A DNA stretch of 64,000 nt from Saxidomus purpurata (taxonomy: Eukaryota; Mollusca; Bivalvia; Venerida; Veneridae). The translations under genes and the position numbers were made by a program. This document shows positions 13,269 to 25,500 of this stretch, piece after piece. Every line of letters begins with the position of its first letter. Positions within the stretch are counted from its first letter, which is position 1. The notes beneath the pieces were generated by a model. It was not told where the DNA came from, searched no databases, and was given only the letters and a program-made list of their open reading frames with translations. The stretch spans positions 27,248,630-27,312,629 of the forward strand of contig JAFMSR010000019.1 of assembly GCA_022818135.1 (NCBI GenBank). The letters are read 5' to 3'.

Positions 13269-14115
13269 TGCAATTTATCTTCTAGTCTTTTGGCTAGGCT
13301 ATATTTATTCAAAACCATTGCCGTCTAGCGCTATTCCCCGAAATTTAATATAATTTTCTTTCTCTGGGGATTTTGTCAATGGATGTTCTGGCACTAACGG
13401 TAACACTCTAAAATGATAAAAAAAGAAACACTATACCAGTAATTTTCCGTCAAAAATGATTACTTGACTTTAAGAGTTGTTGCAACAATTGCCGTGTTAA
13501 CTATGACTTGATATTATAAAACGTAATTTATTATAACATTTTGTATGATGTTTATGTGAGGTTGAACAGGAATAAATACTTTCGTTAAACGTCATCTTCA
13601 TACGAAAAAGGCAATTGATTATTGGCTTTGAACATGTTTTACACTTATGAATGTGCATTGTGTCTTCACTAATTTACCCTAAGCCTTTCGAAACAAAAGT
13701 AACATTTGCTGCCCGTACACACGTAGTCAGGAGTTTCTTCCCCTTATTACTACGTAACAGACTATAGGAAGTCGGGAACCAGACTAGTACACACGTATTA
13801 TTCTATCCCCGATTTAGAAAATACGCTTCTACAGTAGAATGAATTATTGTAACTCTGTATGATTTTTCTTTCAAAATAACTGATATCCGGTAAAGTTACG
13901 ATGACTAAGATATGCAACTATATTCTCTCACACTGAGGTAACCGATGTTAAATGTGTGAGGCTGTTTGTTTAAGTGATATTATTAGAGCACTTGACATTG
14001 CTTTAACATTTAAATAAATATTAATGCCCTGCGTGACACGGCATTTATCTTTCTTATCGAATAGTTATTTGTTATGTACACTAAATAATTATGGAGGCAT
14101 TGAATATTATGTGAT
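13269..14115. other. Intergenic, nothing recognised
   Basis: AT-rich, with no exon-like frame and no repeat that I can match elsewhere in the window. Confidence 0.4.
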
Positions 14116-14189
14116 GTGATATACAGAAGAGGGTAATATTGACCGAGGCGATAGCCGAGGTTAATATTAATCTATTCGGGTGATATCAC
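14116..14189. repeat. Imperfect palindrome (GAGGCGATAGCCGAGG core)
   Basis: GTGATAT...GGTAATATTGACC at the left pairs imperfectly with GGTTAATATTA...GTGATATCAC at the right around a GC-richer core. A diverged inverted copy of its left arm lies at 15385-15423, about 1.2 kb away, so the two may be the ends of one larger fold-back element. Confidence 0.65.
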
Positions 14190-14640
14190 GCGTGTCGCAC
14201 GAGTCCATACAAATGGCTTTTTCATGCCTAAAATGTAATTTTGTTATTTCATTGATACGATGCTTAAAATTGTGTGGGACGATGTCTGTATTCATGTGTC
14301 ATTTTAGTGACGTCGTCAGCGTTTGATTCCGGCTAGGTTTACGTTCTATTTAATAAAAGACATTAAGACGGGTTACATTCAAAACAATGCCTTTTCCGAA
14401 AAATTGAAAAAAAAATTTACTCGGGGAAAACCCTTAAATCATGAAATATGTACAAAAATGTATTAGATTTGGCTTCATTGATCTTACTTGGACCAGTGAG
14501 ATCATATAATAAATCTGCTTATTCACTTTTTCATTTTCTTTTAGATAAAAATAATAAATTATTGTACTGACATCATCAGGATCCCGTAAATGTTCGAGAC
14601 TAAGTTATTAAATGCTTAAAATGACATATGATATAATAAT

Positions 14641-14985
14641 GAAATAATATCCGTTCCAGCGGTGTTCATTGTATGAAAAACAGTGATTTGGAATTGTAAT
14701 GCACAGTAAATAACCACGAAAGTCGAAGGCCTGGGTGTTGTTTTTTTACTGTGCATCAGAACGACAAAGAGCTGTTGATTAGATGATACTTGTAATAATG
14801 CTAGAAAGGATATTATTTCGATTCTAACATATTTTACCCGGACATCTATTTAACGTCATTTTGTACAATATTACGTCATGTTGACGACATATACCTTCCT
14901 GCGTTGTTTATGGCATAATTAAACATACGTTTTCTGTCTTTGTATATGGAGACAAAATCCTGGGTAATGATAGAATAAGTATTTT
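14641..14985. mobile_element. Fold-back MITE plus companion segment, copy 2
   Basis: 14641-14819 is a palindrome beginning GAAATAATATCCGTTCCAGC. It is the same family as 12925-13090 and is followed by the same companion segment (TTCTAACAT...TTTAACGTCAT...GGAGACAAAAT). It ends just before the start of the duplicated first-exon region at about 14995. Confidence 0.75.
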
Positions 14986-15384
14986 TCTATTAATTGTAAT
15001 TATATGCGTACAGTCGTAGTGTCATAAGTTTGCGATCGTCGTAGGCAGTCAAACTCTTGTCCGAAACCAATTGTTGCTACTAAAACTAGTATGGTTTGTC
15101 TTATTTCAGAGCAGCGGTAAGCAACTGTACTCGTAGCCCAGTCTTTTGTAATATATTGCTGATTCAAGCGATAAGTGCACCTGAAATCTCTCCGTTTGTT
15201 TTTCTTTAGAACGAAAAAAAAAAAACATCAGATTTTGTTCGTTTTCAGACGACACACTCTACCCACGTCTGAGTCGTTCATTTTTAAACATAACAAAACA
15301 TTTTTATTATATATAGATAAAGAATATCTCATTGGTCCAGAGTATAACCCATGAAGCAAAATATAATGCATATTTCATATATTT

Positions 15385-15423
15385 CGCCTCGGACAATATT
15401 ACCCTATTCTGATGAATATCACG
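15385..15423. repeat. Inverted partner of the 14116 palindrome arm
   Basis: CCTCGGACAATATTACCCTA is the reverse complement of the motif TAGGGTAATATTGTCCGAGG, close to GAGGGTAATATTGACCGAGG at 14130-14149. Flanking bases also pair for some distance (GTGATAT side). Confidence 0.6.
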
Positions 15424-15892
15424 TCTTATTATTCAACTTTACAATATTACACTCTGCATTAGATCAATTGCACACATGATATGAAACAGGTAGAGCTAAT
15501 ACAAAGCATAACTGAGCCAATATGAGAAAAGCAGGGCCAATACGAGAAAAGCAGGGCCAATATGGAATTCAAGCATTCTGGTTGGTTTAAAAGAGAGGGC
15601 CAATACAGAGAAGTCACTTCCGTTAGATTTTTAAACGACGCCATGATTTTGTTTTTAGACTCATGCTGATATCGAAAAATGACTGTATTTTTTATTTTCG
15701 AAATAAAGATAGGGTTATGGGTATTCATTTTCTTAGTTAGATCATTTTCTATCCATCCATAACAGTTTTGAAGTAAAATTCGAGAAAAAAGTTGATTTTC
15801 AATTTTCATCCCCCTCCTTTGTATTTATTTTTTCTTACTTGTGTGAAAATGCGATTCAAACGGCGAGAAAATAAATCTACCATGTCCATTGT

Positions 15893-16004
15893 GTTGTGGA
15901 TAAGGAAATATCACCCTCGGGTTGAGAAACGTCCAAACAAACTCGGCAGAGCCTCATTTTTGTGACGTATCTCAACCCTTGGGTGGAATTTCCTTATCCA
16001 CAAC
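15893..16004. mobile_element. Fold-back element, 39-bp arms
   Basis: Arms at 15893-15931 (starts GTTGTGGATAAGGAAAT) and 15966-16004 (ends ATTTCCTTATCCACAAC) pair with a few mismatches around a 34-base loop; weaker pairing continues outside the arms. Fold-back or MITE-like, non-coding. It lies in the block inserted into the 5' region of copy 1. Confidence 0.8.
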
Positions 16005-16059
16005 TCATGAACATGTTAGATTCTTTTTATATTCTTGTTTATTTAGCCAATATTGTAAA

Positions 16060-16225
16060 GTTGAATAATAAAATTATCATTAATCAAGTGATTTCATATT
16101 GGCCTTGTTATTTGTCCTCGGGCAGTCGTATTAGCCCTCGGCCTTCGGCTTTGGGCCAATACGACCACCCGAGGACAAATAACAAGGCCAATATGAAATC
16201 ACTTGATTAATAACATAATAATATT
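16060..16225. mobile_element. Fold-back element with 42-bp perfect arms
   Basis: 16081-16122 and 16168-16209 are exact reverse complements (arm starts TAATCAAGTGATTTCATATT); pairing continues imperfectly into the centre (GCCCTCGGCCTTCGGC) and outward. A MITE or cruciform-forming repeat about 200 bases upstream of the signal exon of the main gene. Confidence 0.85.
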
Positions 16226-16431
16226 TAATGCCACACGGGTCCATAGTTGTATAATGTGTTCTTCTTCTGATTGCATTATGTGATGTAATGCTCTGGTGAT
16301 CATTCGCTCGTATATTAAATGATATCAGTTAGTGCATTATCTGTAACGATCACGATAGAGGAGGATACATTATTTTACACCTTTTAAAGAACCATTCTTT
16401 GTTTAAGCTAAATGAAGTGTTTTGACTGGAA

Positions 16432-16540
16432 ATGTTACTTTTAATGGATGAAAAAACAAGCAAACAGAAACGAACGTTCCGAATGGCGTTTAAAGTCGTG
16501 CTGATGCTTTTGTTTGTTGAAGCGGCATCGTGCGTAATTG
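16432..16540 (+). CDS. Exon 1: signal peptide
   Basis: ATG at 16432 follows an in-frame TGA nine bases upstream. A second in-frame ATG at 16444 could be the true start. The 36 codons read MLLLMDEKTSKQKR, then a hydrophobic core (VVLMLLFVEAAS) and end at a strong donor, G|GTAAGT, in phase 1. The phase fits direct joining to the first EGF exon at 21781, giving C-V-I-D-I-N-E-C. The basic n-region and hydrophobic core indicate a cleaved signal peptide. A decayed copy lies at 19070-19178 and related exons at 57302 (+) and 8398-8506 (-). Confidence 0.7.
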
Positions 16541-19500
16541 GTAAGTAACATGTGTTTAACATTGAAGCTTAGACTTGTATCTTAATGCACTTCGCAATAA
16601 TAATGAAAACAATTTATAGTCATTATAAAATACAATAATCGTTATTATGATTATTATATATTGTCAGAATAAAAAAGGGTAAATTATCGCTATTAACACC
16701 ACCATTTCTTTATCTGAATACATGTATTGACATGTCGCTCAATCAGGAAGTCTCTCTTTTAAATGTAATAACGTTGATTTATCATATCTGTGTAAATATT
16801 TGTTTGTATAGCCTGTATTTCTTTAGTCCATGATTACTGTGGATTTATATCTTGCAATTAGGACAGCCCATAGTCATTTGGATGGGTGGGTAGTTGACCT
16901 TACCATCTTTCCGTGTAAGAAACTGTTAATAAACTGAATAATATAATATAACAGGGCTTAAAAAACAGGATTGAACGGCTGAACGAAACCATGGAAAACG
17001 TAACAGCATATGGTAACGTGTTTAATGAAGCTGTAACATTGCTACAGATGTCTTTAAATATCCCGAAAAACAAAACGGTAGCATATACAAAGAATGTTAT
17101 AAGATATGATTGTCCTAAAGCGACGGCATATACGAAATAATAAGATAGGTTTCTACAAACGAAACGGCAGCATATACGAATGTTATTACAAATGTATGTC
17201 CTAAAGAAAAAGCAGCATAGACAAATGTTATTACAAATGTATATCCTAACGAAAAAGCAGCATATAGGAATGTTATTACAAATGTATGTCCTAACGAAAA
17301 AGCAGCATAGACAAATGTTATTACAAATGTATATCCTAACGAAAAAGCAGCATATACGAATGTTATTACAAATGTATGTCCTAACGAAAAAGCAGCATAT
17401 ACGAATGTTATTACAAATGTATATCCTAACGAAAAAGCAGCATATACAAATGTTATTACAAATGTATATCCTAACGAAAAAGCAGCATATACGAATGTTA
17501 TTACAAATGTATGTCCTAACAAAAAAGCAGCATAGACAAATGTTATTACAAATGTATGTCATAACGAAAAAGCAGCATATACAAATGTTATTACAAATGT
17601 ATGTTATAACGAAAAAGCAGCATATAGGAATGAATGTAATAAGAAAGTTTTTTTTGATGAAATGACAGCTTATACGAATGAAATAAAATAGGTTTGTCCT
17701 TACGAAATGGCAGCATATACACATGCAATTATATAGTCATAACGAAACGTACTCATGTACGAGTGTGATTATGTATAATTGTTCTAAAGCGGCGGCAGCG
17801 TATATGAATGTACTTATTAGGTAAAATTGTCCTAACAAAGAAGCAGCATATACGAATGTAATTAGCTCGGTTTGTCCTAACGAAACGGCAGCATATACGC
17901 ATATATTTTGATAGGTTTGTGCTATCGATACGACAGCAGATACGAATGTAATTAGTTTGTTTTGACGAAATGACAGCATGATTATACGAATGCAATTACA
18001 TAGGTTTGTTCAAACGATAAGACAGCAGATACGAATGTAATTACAAATTTTATTATGACGAAATGACTGCTTATATGAATGTGATGAGATAGGTTTGTCC
18101 TGAAAAAACAGCAGCATATTCAAATGATTAGAAGGTTTGTTTTGACGAAAAGACAGCATTATGAATGTAATTAGATAGGTTTGTCCAAACGAAATGGCAG
18201 CATTATTGTTATTAGAAAGTTTTATTGTGACGAAATGACAGTTAATACGAATGCAATGAGAAATATTTGTCCTTATGAAACGGCAGCATACACGAAAGTA
18301 ATTAGATAGGTTTTTCCTAACGAAACGGCAGCATATACTAATGTAATTACATAGTTTTTTCCTAACGAAACGGAATCATATACGAATTTAATTATGTATA
18401 CTTGTCCTAAAGCGACGGTAGCGGATACGAATGTCATTAGAGAAAGAAAAAGCTTTCTTGAACCTCTTTTATTTAATAATTTAAAACGATTTCCATACGT
18501 AAGAATGGCATATTTCAACATTGTTGTAGCGTGAATAGAAAATATGTTTAGTTGTATTGTTTTTGTTAATTATGTAAGAATAAGTTTGTTTTCAATTATT
18601 GTTATTATATGCGTACAGCCGCAGAATAGTAAGTTTGCGATCGTCGTATGCTGTCAATCATTTATCCGAAACCAATTTTCGCCGTTAAAGCTATTCGGAT
18701 TTATCAAGTTTCAGAGCAGCGGAAAGTTATTGTACTCGTAGCCCAGTCGGTTATCATATATTGCTGATTCAAGCGAACTTTGCATATGAAATCTCTCCGT
18801 TTGCTTTTCTTAAAATCCATAGGACAGATTTTGTTCATTTTCAGACCATGCACTCAAGTCCACTAATGTATATAATGTGTTCTTCTTCTCATTGCATTAT
18901 CTGTTTCAATGGCGTGGGTGATCAGTTGCTCATATCTTATACAATATCAATTAATGCATTATATATAAAAAAAGATTTATCTGTAACGACAACGATAGAG
19001 AAAGATACACATTTAATAAGTTTTAAAACACAAACTTTGTTTAAACTAAACGAAGTGTTTCTACTGAAAATGCTACTTTTAATGGATAGAAAAACAAACA
19101 AACAGAAACGAACGTTCCGAATGGCGTTTAAAATCGTGTTGATGCTTTTGTTTGTTAAAGCGGCAACGTGAGTAATTGGTTAGTAACTTGTGTTTAACCC
19201 TGCAGCTGAGACTTGTATCCTAATGTGTTTTAATGCACTTCTAAATAGCAATGAAACTAATAGTTATTATAAAGTAAAATAATCTTTCTTTTGATTATGA
19301 TAAACCGTCAAAAAAAGAGGATAAACTATCACTATTTACACAACTATTTCTTTTATCTGAATACATGTGTTGACACGTCGCTTTATCAGGAAGTTTCCCT
19401 TTTAAATGTAATAAAGTTGATTTATCAGATCTGTTCAATTATTTTGTTGCTTGAGTCGGTGAATACTGCGGATTTACATTTTGCAGTTGGGATAGCTCCA

Positions 19501-22500
19501 AGTCATTTTAAGGGCAAGTTGACATTATCATATTTCCTTGTACGAAACTGCCAATTTTCGTATACTAAAAGACACGATCTGTAGCACGACTCGAGCACTT
19601 ACCCGTCCATGCTTGAGAGGTTACATTTATCCTTTATTATTACGTACAATCTCAGAAACTCATCTGATAGTTGTAGGCAATGCTCCTTTACGCAAAGGTC
19701 CAGTATAACGTTCTAACGTGCCATTTGTGTTTAAATAATTGTTATTACATAGCTACAGCAGTCTTCATATTTCCCGAAAAACGAAACAGCAGCATATACA
19801 AATGTTATAAAAAAGGTTTGTCCTAACAAAACGGCAGCATATACGAATGTCATTAGCTATGACTGTCTTAAAGCGACGGCAGCGTATACGAATGTAACTA
19901 GATATGTTTGTCCCAACGAAAAAGCAGCATATACGAATGTAATTAAATCTGTTGTCCTAACGAAAGAGCAGCGTAGATGAATGTAATAAGATAGGTTTGT
20001 CCAAGCAAAACGACAGCAACATCGAAAGTAATTAGATATGTTTTTTTCTATCGAAACGGCAGCATATACGAATGTTATAACATATGTTTGTCTAAACGAA
20101 ATGGCAGCATCTACGAATGTAATTCGAAAGGTTTCTTTTGACGAAATGACATCATAAACTAATGTTCTGAGATAGGTTTGTCCTTACGAAACGTAATTAG
20201 GCAGCTTGTCCTAACACAAAGGCAGCATAAACGAATGTAATTAGAAAGGTTTGTTTTGACGAAATGACATTATATACATGTATGAATGTCATCGCGTAAA
20301 ATTGTCCTAACGAAACGACAGAATATACGAAGATAATAAGAGAGGTTTTTATTATTTTTAATGTTCATGCATATTAAACGAAGAAATGTCAATAATCATC
20401 AACCATTTAAGACATCTTACTGGTCAGTGATTTAACAGTTCTAATAATTATCATTCTCCTTTCACTCTTTCATCAGGAACTGAGGAAATGTTAAAATCTA
20501 CACAATATCATAGAACACATTTCATTAAAGTTGTTTATCGAAAATTATGGACAGAAATTGAACTTTCTAAACTGTAAACTGTAAACAGAAATATATCGTG
20601 ACTAGCACTTTAAGTTTGAATTTGACAGACAAGATATGGTTAGTTGTTTAATTTTGGCTGAAGATTACGCTTGCGCGAATTCTAAACATCGCCAAATCAA
20701 AGCTATTCAAAAACCACAACATCTCCCCTAGCAGATACAGTATACGAATGTTATTTGACATGTTTGTCCTGAAGAAACGACAGCATTTTTTGTTTTCTAC
20801 ACAGTGTCCAGAATGCTAGCTGCGTTTAAATATAGTCTTGTTTGTCTTCATACATGTAGGTATAACATAGTGTCTATCTTGACATGTCGCTTAGAATATT
20901 CCCGTGTGACTTCGTGCAACATATAAAACAAAATAAAGAATTTAGATGCACGTACAGTAGAAATATAAAAACGATTTTCAAATAATGAAAAACGGTTACA
21001 TTTTAAAGCCCATTGAAAATAAAATCATAAATATATGGAACATGGTAAATTAAAACAATACAACTAAAAATCTTTCTCTAATGATAGAACCATCTTCTAT
21101 TCACTCTACAAAAATGTTGACAATTGTCATTGTTTTCATATGAAAGTCTGGACGTAATTTGGACGTGTTTATGCCTCCAATTTACATAGTGAAGTGGGGC
21201 TACATACAAAACAGCCACTACATAGTGTATTATTGCAGCAATTTTATGAACTACAAAGCGTGAGTCCTGTAAACAAATTTTGAAACTTTGTTGTCATTGA
21301 AAAATAAAACACACATCTTGTAGAAGACTAAACACTCGGGTGGAATTGGAAAATGTCTGTATGATATCTGAGACACTCATATATCGAATATGTTGTAAGG
21401 TTATGCTGATCATAAACTTTACAATACAATGTACGAAGGTTAGCAAGAATTCTTAAGAAACTTACAAAACAGCCACTACATAGTGTATAATTGCAGCAAA
21501 TTTATGAACTACAGAGCGTAAGTCCTGCTAACAAATTTTGAAACTTTGTTGCCATTGCAAAATAAAACACACATATTGTAGAAGATTAAACACTCGGATG
21601 GAGTTAGAAAATGTCTGTATGATATCTGAGACACGTATATATCGAATATGTTGTAAGTTTATGCTTATTCTAACCTTTACTATAACTATGGCTGGTCTTT
21701 GTTCCTATCTCAAAACTTTCTGACATAGGTCTTTTCTATGGTATCTCAATATCTAACATAAACTAATATTTCATTACCAGATATCAATGAATGCTACGGC
21801 ACAAATATAACAAGAATTCAAAACTGCTCTGACCATGGAAACTGCAGCAATACAGTTGGAGGATACACATGTGATTGTGACGAAGGCTTTGCTATAAATG
21901 CCACAGACCAATGGAATATCACATGTGAAGGTATTATTTTAATAAATTAAGAATTTGGACGTGTTTATGCCCCCAATTTACATAGTGAAGTGGGGCTACA
22001 TACAAAACAGCCACTACATAGCGTATAATTGCAGCAATGTTATGAACTACAAAGCGTGAGTCCTGTAAACAAATTTTGAAACTTTGTTGTCATTGAAAAA
22101 TAAAACACACATCTTGTAGAAGATTAAACACTCGGGTGGAATTGGAAAATGTCTGTATGATATCTGAGACACTTATATATCGAATATGTTGTAAGGTTAT
22201 GCTGATCATAAACTTTACAATACAATGTACGAAGGTTAGCAAGAATTTTTAAGAAACTTACAAAACAGCCACTACATAGTGTATAATTGCAGCAATTTTA
22301 TGGAATACAGAGTGTGAGTCCTGTAAACAAATTTTGACACTTTGTTGCCATTGCAAAATAAAACACACATATTGTAGAAGATTAAACACTAGGATGGAGT
22401 TAGAAAATGTCTGTATGATATCTGAGACACGTATATATCGAATATGTTGTAAGTTTATGCTTATTCTAACCTTTACTATAACTATGGCTGGTCTTTGTTC

Positions 22501-25500
22501 CTATTTCAAAACTTTCTGACATAGGTCTTGTCTATGGTATCTCAATATCTAACATAAACTAATATTTCATTACCAGATATCAATGAATGCTACGGCACAA
22601 ATATAACAAGAATTCCAAACTGCTCTGACCATGGAAACTGCAGCAATACAGTTGGAGGATACACATGTGATTGTGACGAAGGCTTTGCTATAAATGCCAC
22701 AGACCCATGGAATGTCACATGTGAAGGTATTATTTTAATAAATTAAGAATTTGGACGTTTTTATGCCCCCAATTTACATAGTGAAGTGGGGCTACATACA
22801 AAACAGCCATTGCATAGCGTTTTATTGCAGCAATTTTATGAACTACAAAGCGTGAGTCCTGTAAACAAATTTTGAAACTTTGTTGCCATTGAAAAATAAA
22901 ACACTCTTGTAGAAGATTAAACACTCGGGTGGAATTGGAAAATGTCTGTATGATATCTGAGACACGTATATATCGAATAAGTTGTAAGGTTATGCTTATT
23001 CTAAACTTTACTATAACTATGGCTGGTCTTTGTTCCAATTTCAGAACTTTCTGACAGAGGTCTTTTCTATGGTATCTCAATATCTAACATAAACTAATAT
23101 TTCATTACCAGATATCAATGAATGCTACGGCACAAATATAACAAGAATTCCAAACTGCTCTGGCCATGGAAACTGCAGCAATACAGTTGGAGGATACACA
23201 TGTGATTGTGACGAAGGCTTTGCTATAAATGCCACAGACCAATGGAATGTCACATGTGAAGGTATTATTTTAATAAATTAAGAATTTGGACGTTTTTATG
23301 CCCCCAATTTACATAGTGAAGTGGGGCTACATACAAAACAGCCACTACATAGAGTATAATTGCAGCAATTTTATGACCTACAAAGCGTGAGTCCTGTAAA
23401 CAAATTTTGAAACTTTGTTGTCATTGAAAAATAAAACACACATCTTGTAGAAGATTAAACACTCGGGTGGAATTGGAAAATGTCTGTATGATATCTGAGA
23501 CACTTATATATCGAATATGTTGTAAGGTTATGCTGATCATAAACTTTACAATACAATGTACGAAGGTTAGCAAGAATTTTCAAGAAACTTACAAAACAGC
23601 CACTACATAGTGTATAATTGCAGCAAATTTATGGACTACAGAGCGTGAGTCCTGTAAACAAATTTTGAAACTTTGTTGCCATTGAAAAATAAAACACACA
23701 TCTTGTAGAAGATTAAACACTCGGGTGGAGTTAGAAAATGTCTGTATGATATCTGAGACACTTATATATCGAATAAGTTGTAAGTTTATGCTTATTCTAA
23801 ACTTTACTTTACCTATGGTTGGTCTTTGTTCCTATTTCAAAACTTTCTGACAGAGGTCTTTTCTATGGTATCTCAATATCTAACATAAACTAATATTTCA
23901 TTACCAGATATCAATGAATGCTACGGCACAAATATAACAAGAATTCCAAACTGCTCTGGTCATGGAAAATGCAGCAATACAGTTGGAGGATACACATGTG
24001 ATTGTGACGAAGGCTTTGCTATAAATACCACAGACCAATGGAATGTCACATGTGAAGGTATTATTTTAATAAATTAAGAATTTGGACGTTTTTATGCCCC
24101 CAATTTACATAGTGAAGTGGGGCTACATACAAAACAGCCATTGCATAGTGTTTTATTGCAGCAATTTTATGAACTACAAAGCGTGAGTCCTGTAAACAAA
24201 TTTTGAAACTTTGTTGCCATTGAAAAATAAAACACTCTTGTAGAAGATTAAACACTCGGGTGGAGTTAGAAAATGTCTGTATGATAGCTGAGACACTTAT
24301 ATATCGAATAAGTTGTCAGTTTATGTTTATTCTAAACTTTATTAAAACTATGGCTGGTCTTTGTTCCTATTTCAAAACTTTCTGACAGAGGTCTTTTCTA
24401 TGGTATCTCAATATCTAACATAAACTAATATTTCATTACCAGATATCAATGAATGCTATGGCACAAATATAACAAGAATTCCAAGCTGCTCTGGCCATGG
24501 AAACTGCAGCAATACAGTTGGAGGGTACACATGTGATTGTGACGATGGCTTTGCTATAAATGCCACAGACCAATGGAATGTCACATGTGAAGGTATTATT
24601 TTAATAAATTAAGAATTTGGACGTGTTTATGCCCCCAATTTACATAGTGAAGTGGGGCTACATACAAAACAGCCATTGCATAGAGTATAATTGCAGCAAT
24701 TTTATGAACTACAAAGCGTGAGTCCTGTAAACAAATTTTGAAACTTTGTTGCCATTGAAAAATAAAACACACATCTTGTAGAAGATTAAACACTCGGGTG
24801 GAGTTAGAAAATGTCTGTATGATATCTGAGACACTTATATATCGAATAAGTTGTAAGTTTATGTTTATTCTAAACTTTTCTATACCTATGGCTGGTCTTT
24901 GTTCCTATTTCAAAACTTTCTGACAGAGGTCTTTTCTTTGGTATCTCAATATCTAACATAAAATTATATTTCATTACCAGATATCAATGAATGCTACGGC
25001 ACAAATATAACAAGAATTCAAAACTGCTCTGGCCATGGAAACTGCAGAAATACAGTTGGAAGATACACATGTGATTGTGACGAAGGCTTTGCTATAAATG
25101 CCACAGACCAATGGAATGTCACATGTGAAGGTATTATTTTAATAAATTAAGAATTTGGACGTGTTTATGCCCCCACTTTACATAGTGAAGTGGGGCTACA
25201 TACAAAACAGCCACTACATAGAGTATAATTGCAGCAATTTTATGAACTACAAAGCGTGAGTCCTGTAAACAAATTTTGAAACTTTGTTGCCATTGAAAAA
25301 TAAAACACACATCTTGTAGAAGATTAAACACTCGGGTGGAGTTAGAAAATGTCTGTATGAAATCTGAGACACTTATATATCGAATATGTTGTAAGGTTAT
25401 GCTTATCATAAACTTAACAATACCATGTACGAAGGTTAGCAAGAATTTTTAAGAAACTTACAAAACAGCCACTACATAGTGTATAATTGCAGCAAATTTA

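Larger units (their letters stand above)
14995..16760 (+). repeat. Duplicated 5' region of the main gene, copy 1 (interrupted)
   Basis: The sequence from about 14995 (TTATATGCGTACAG, TTTGCGATCGTCGTA, CAGAGCAGCGG, TACTCGTAGCCCAGTC) to 15270, and again from about 16246 (ATAATGTGTTCTTCTTCT) through the signal exon into intron 1, matches 18595-19450. About 970 bases (15270-16245) are present only here and consist of fold-back elements, which points to a later insertion. The block presumably holds the promoter and 5' UTR of the main gene. Confidence 0.8.

Noticed and set aside
17115..17724. Open frames of 135-274 codons on both strands with 15-residue repeats
   Set aside because: Same artefact from a 45-bp unit; both strands and several frames are open at once.
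18761..19171. 136-codon frame
   Set aside because: Only its last third is meaningful, as the decayed copy of signal exon 1; the upstream part is the open 5' region of that copy.
21538..25442. Repeated frames of 60-116 codons inside the EGF array introns
   Set aside because: They repeat with the intron unit, cross splice sites of the EGF exons on the other strand or frame, and have no motif.
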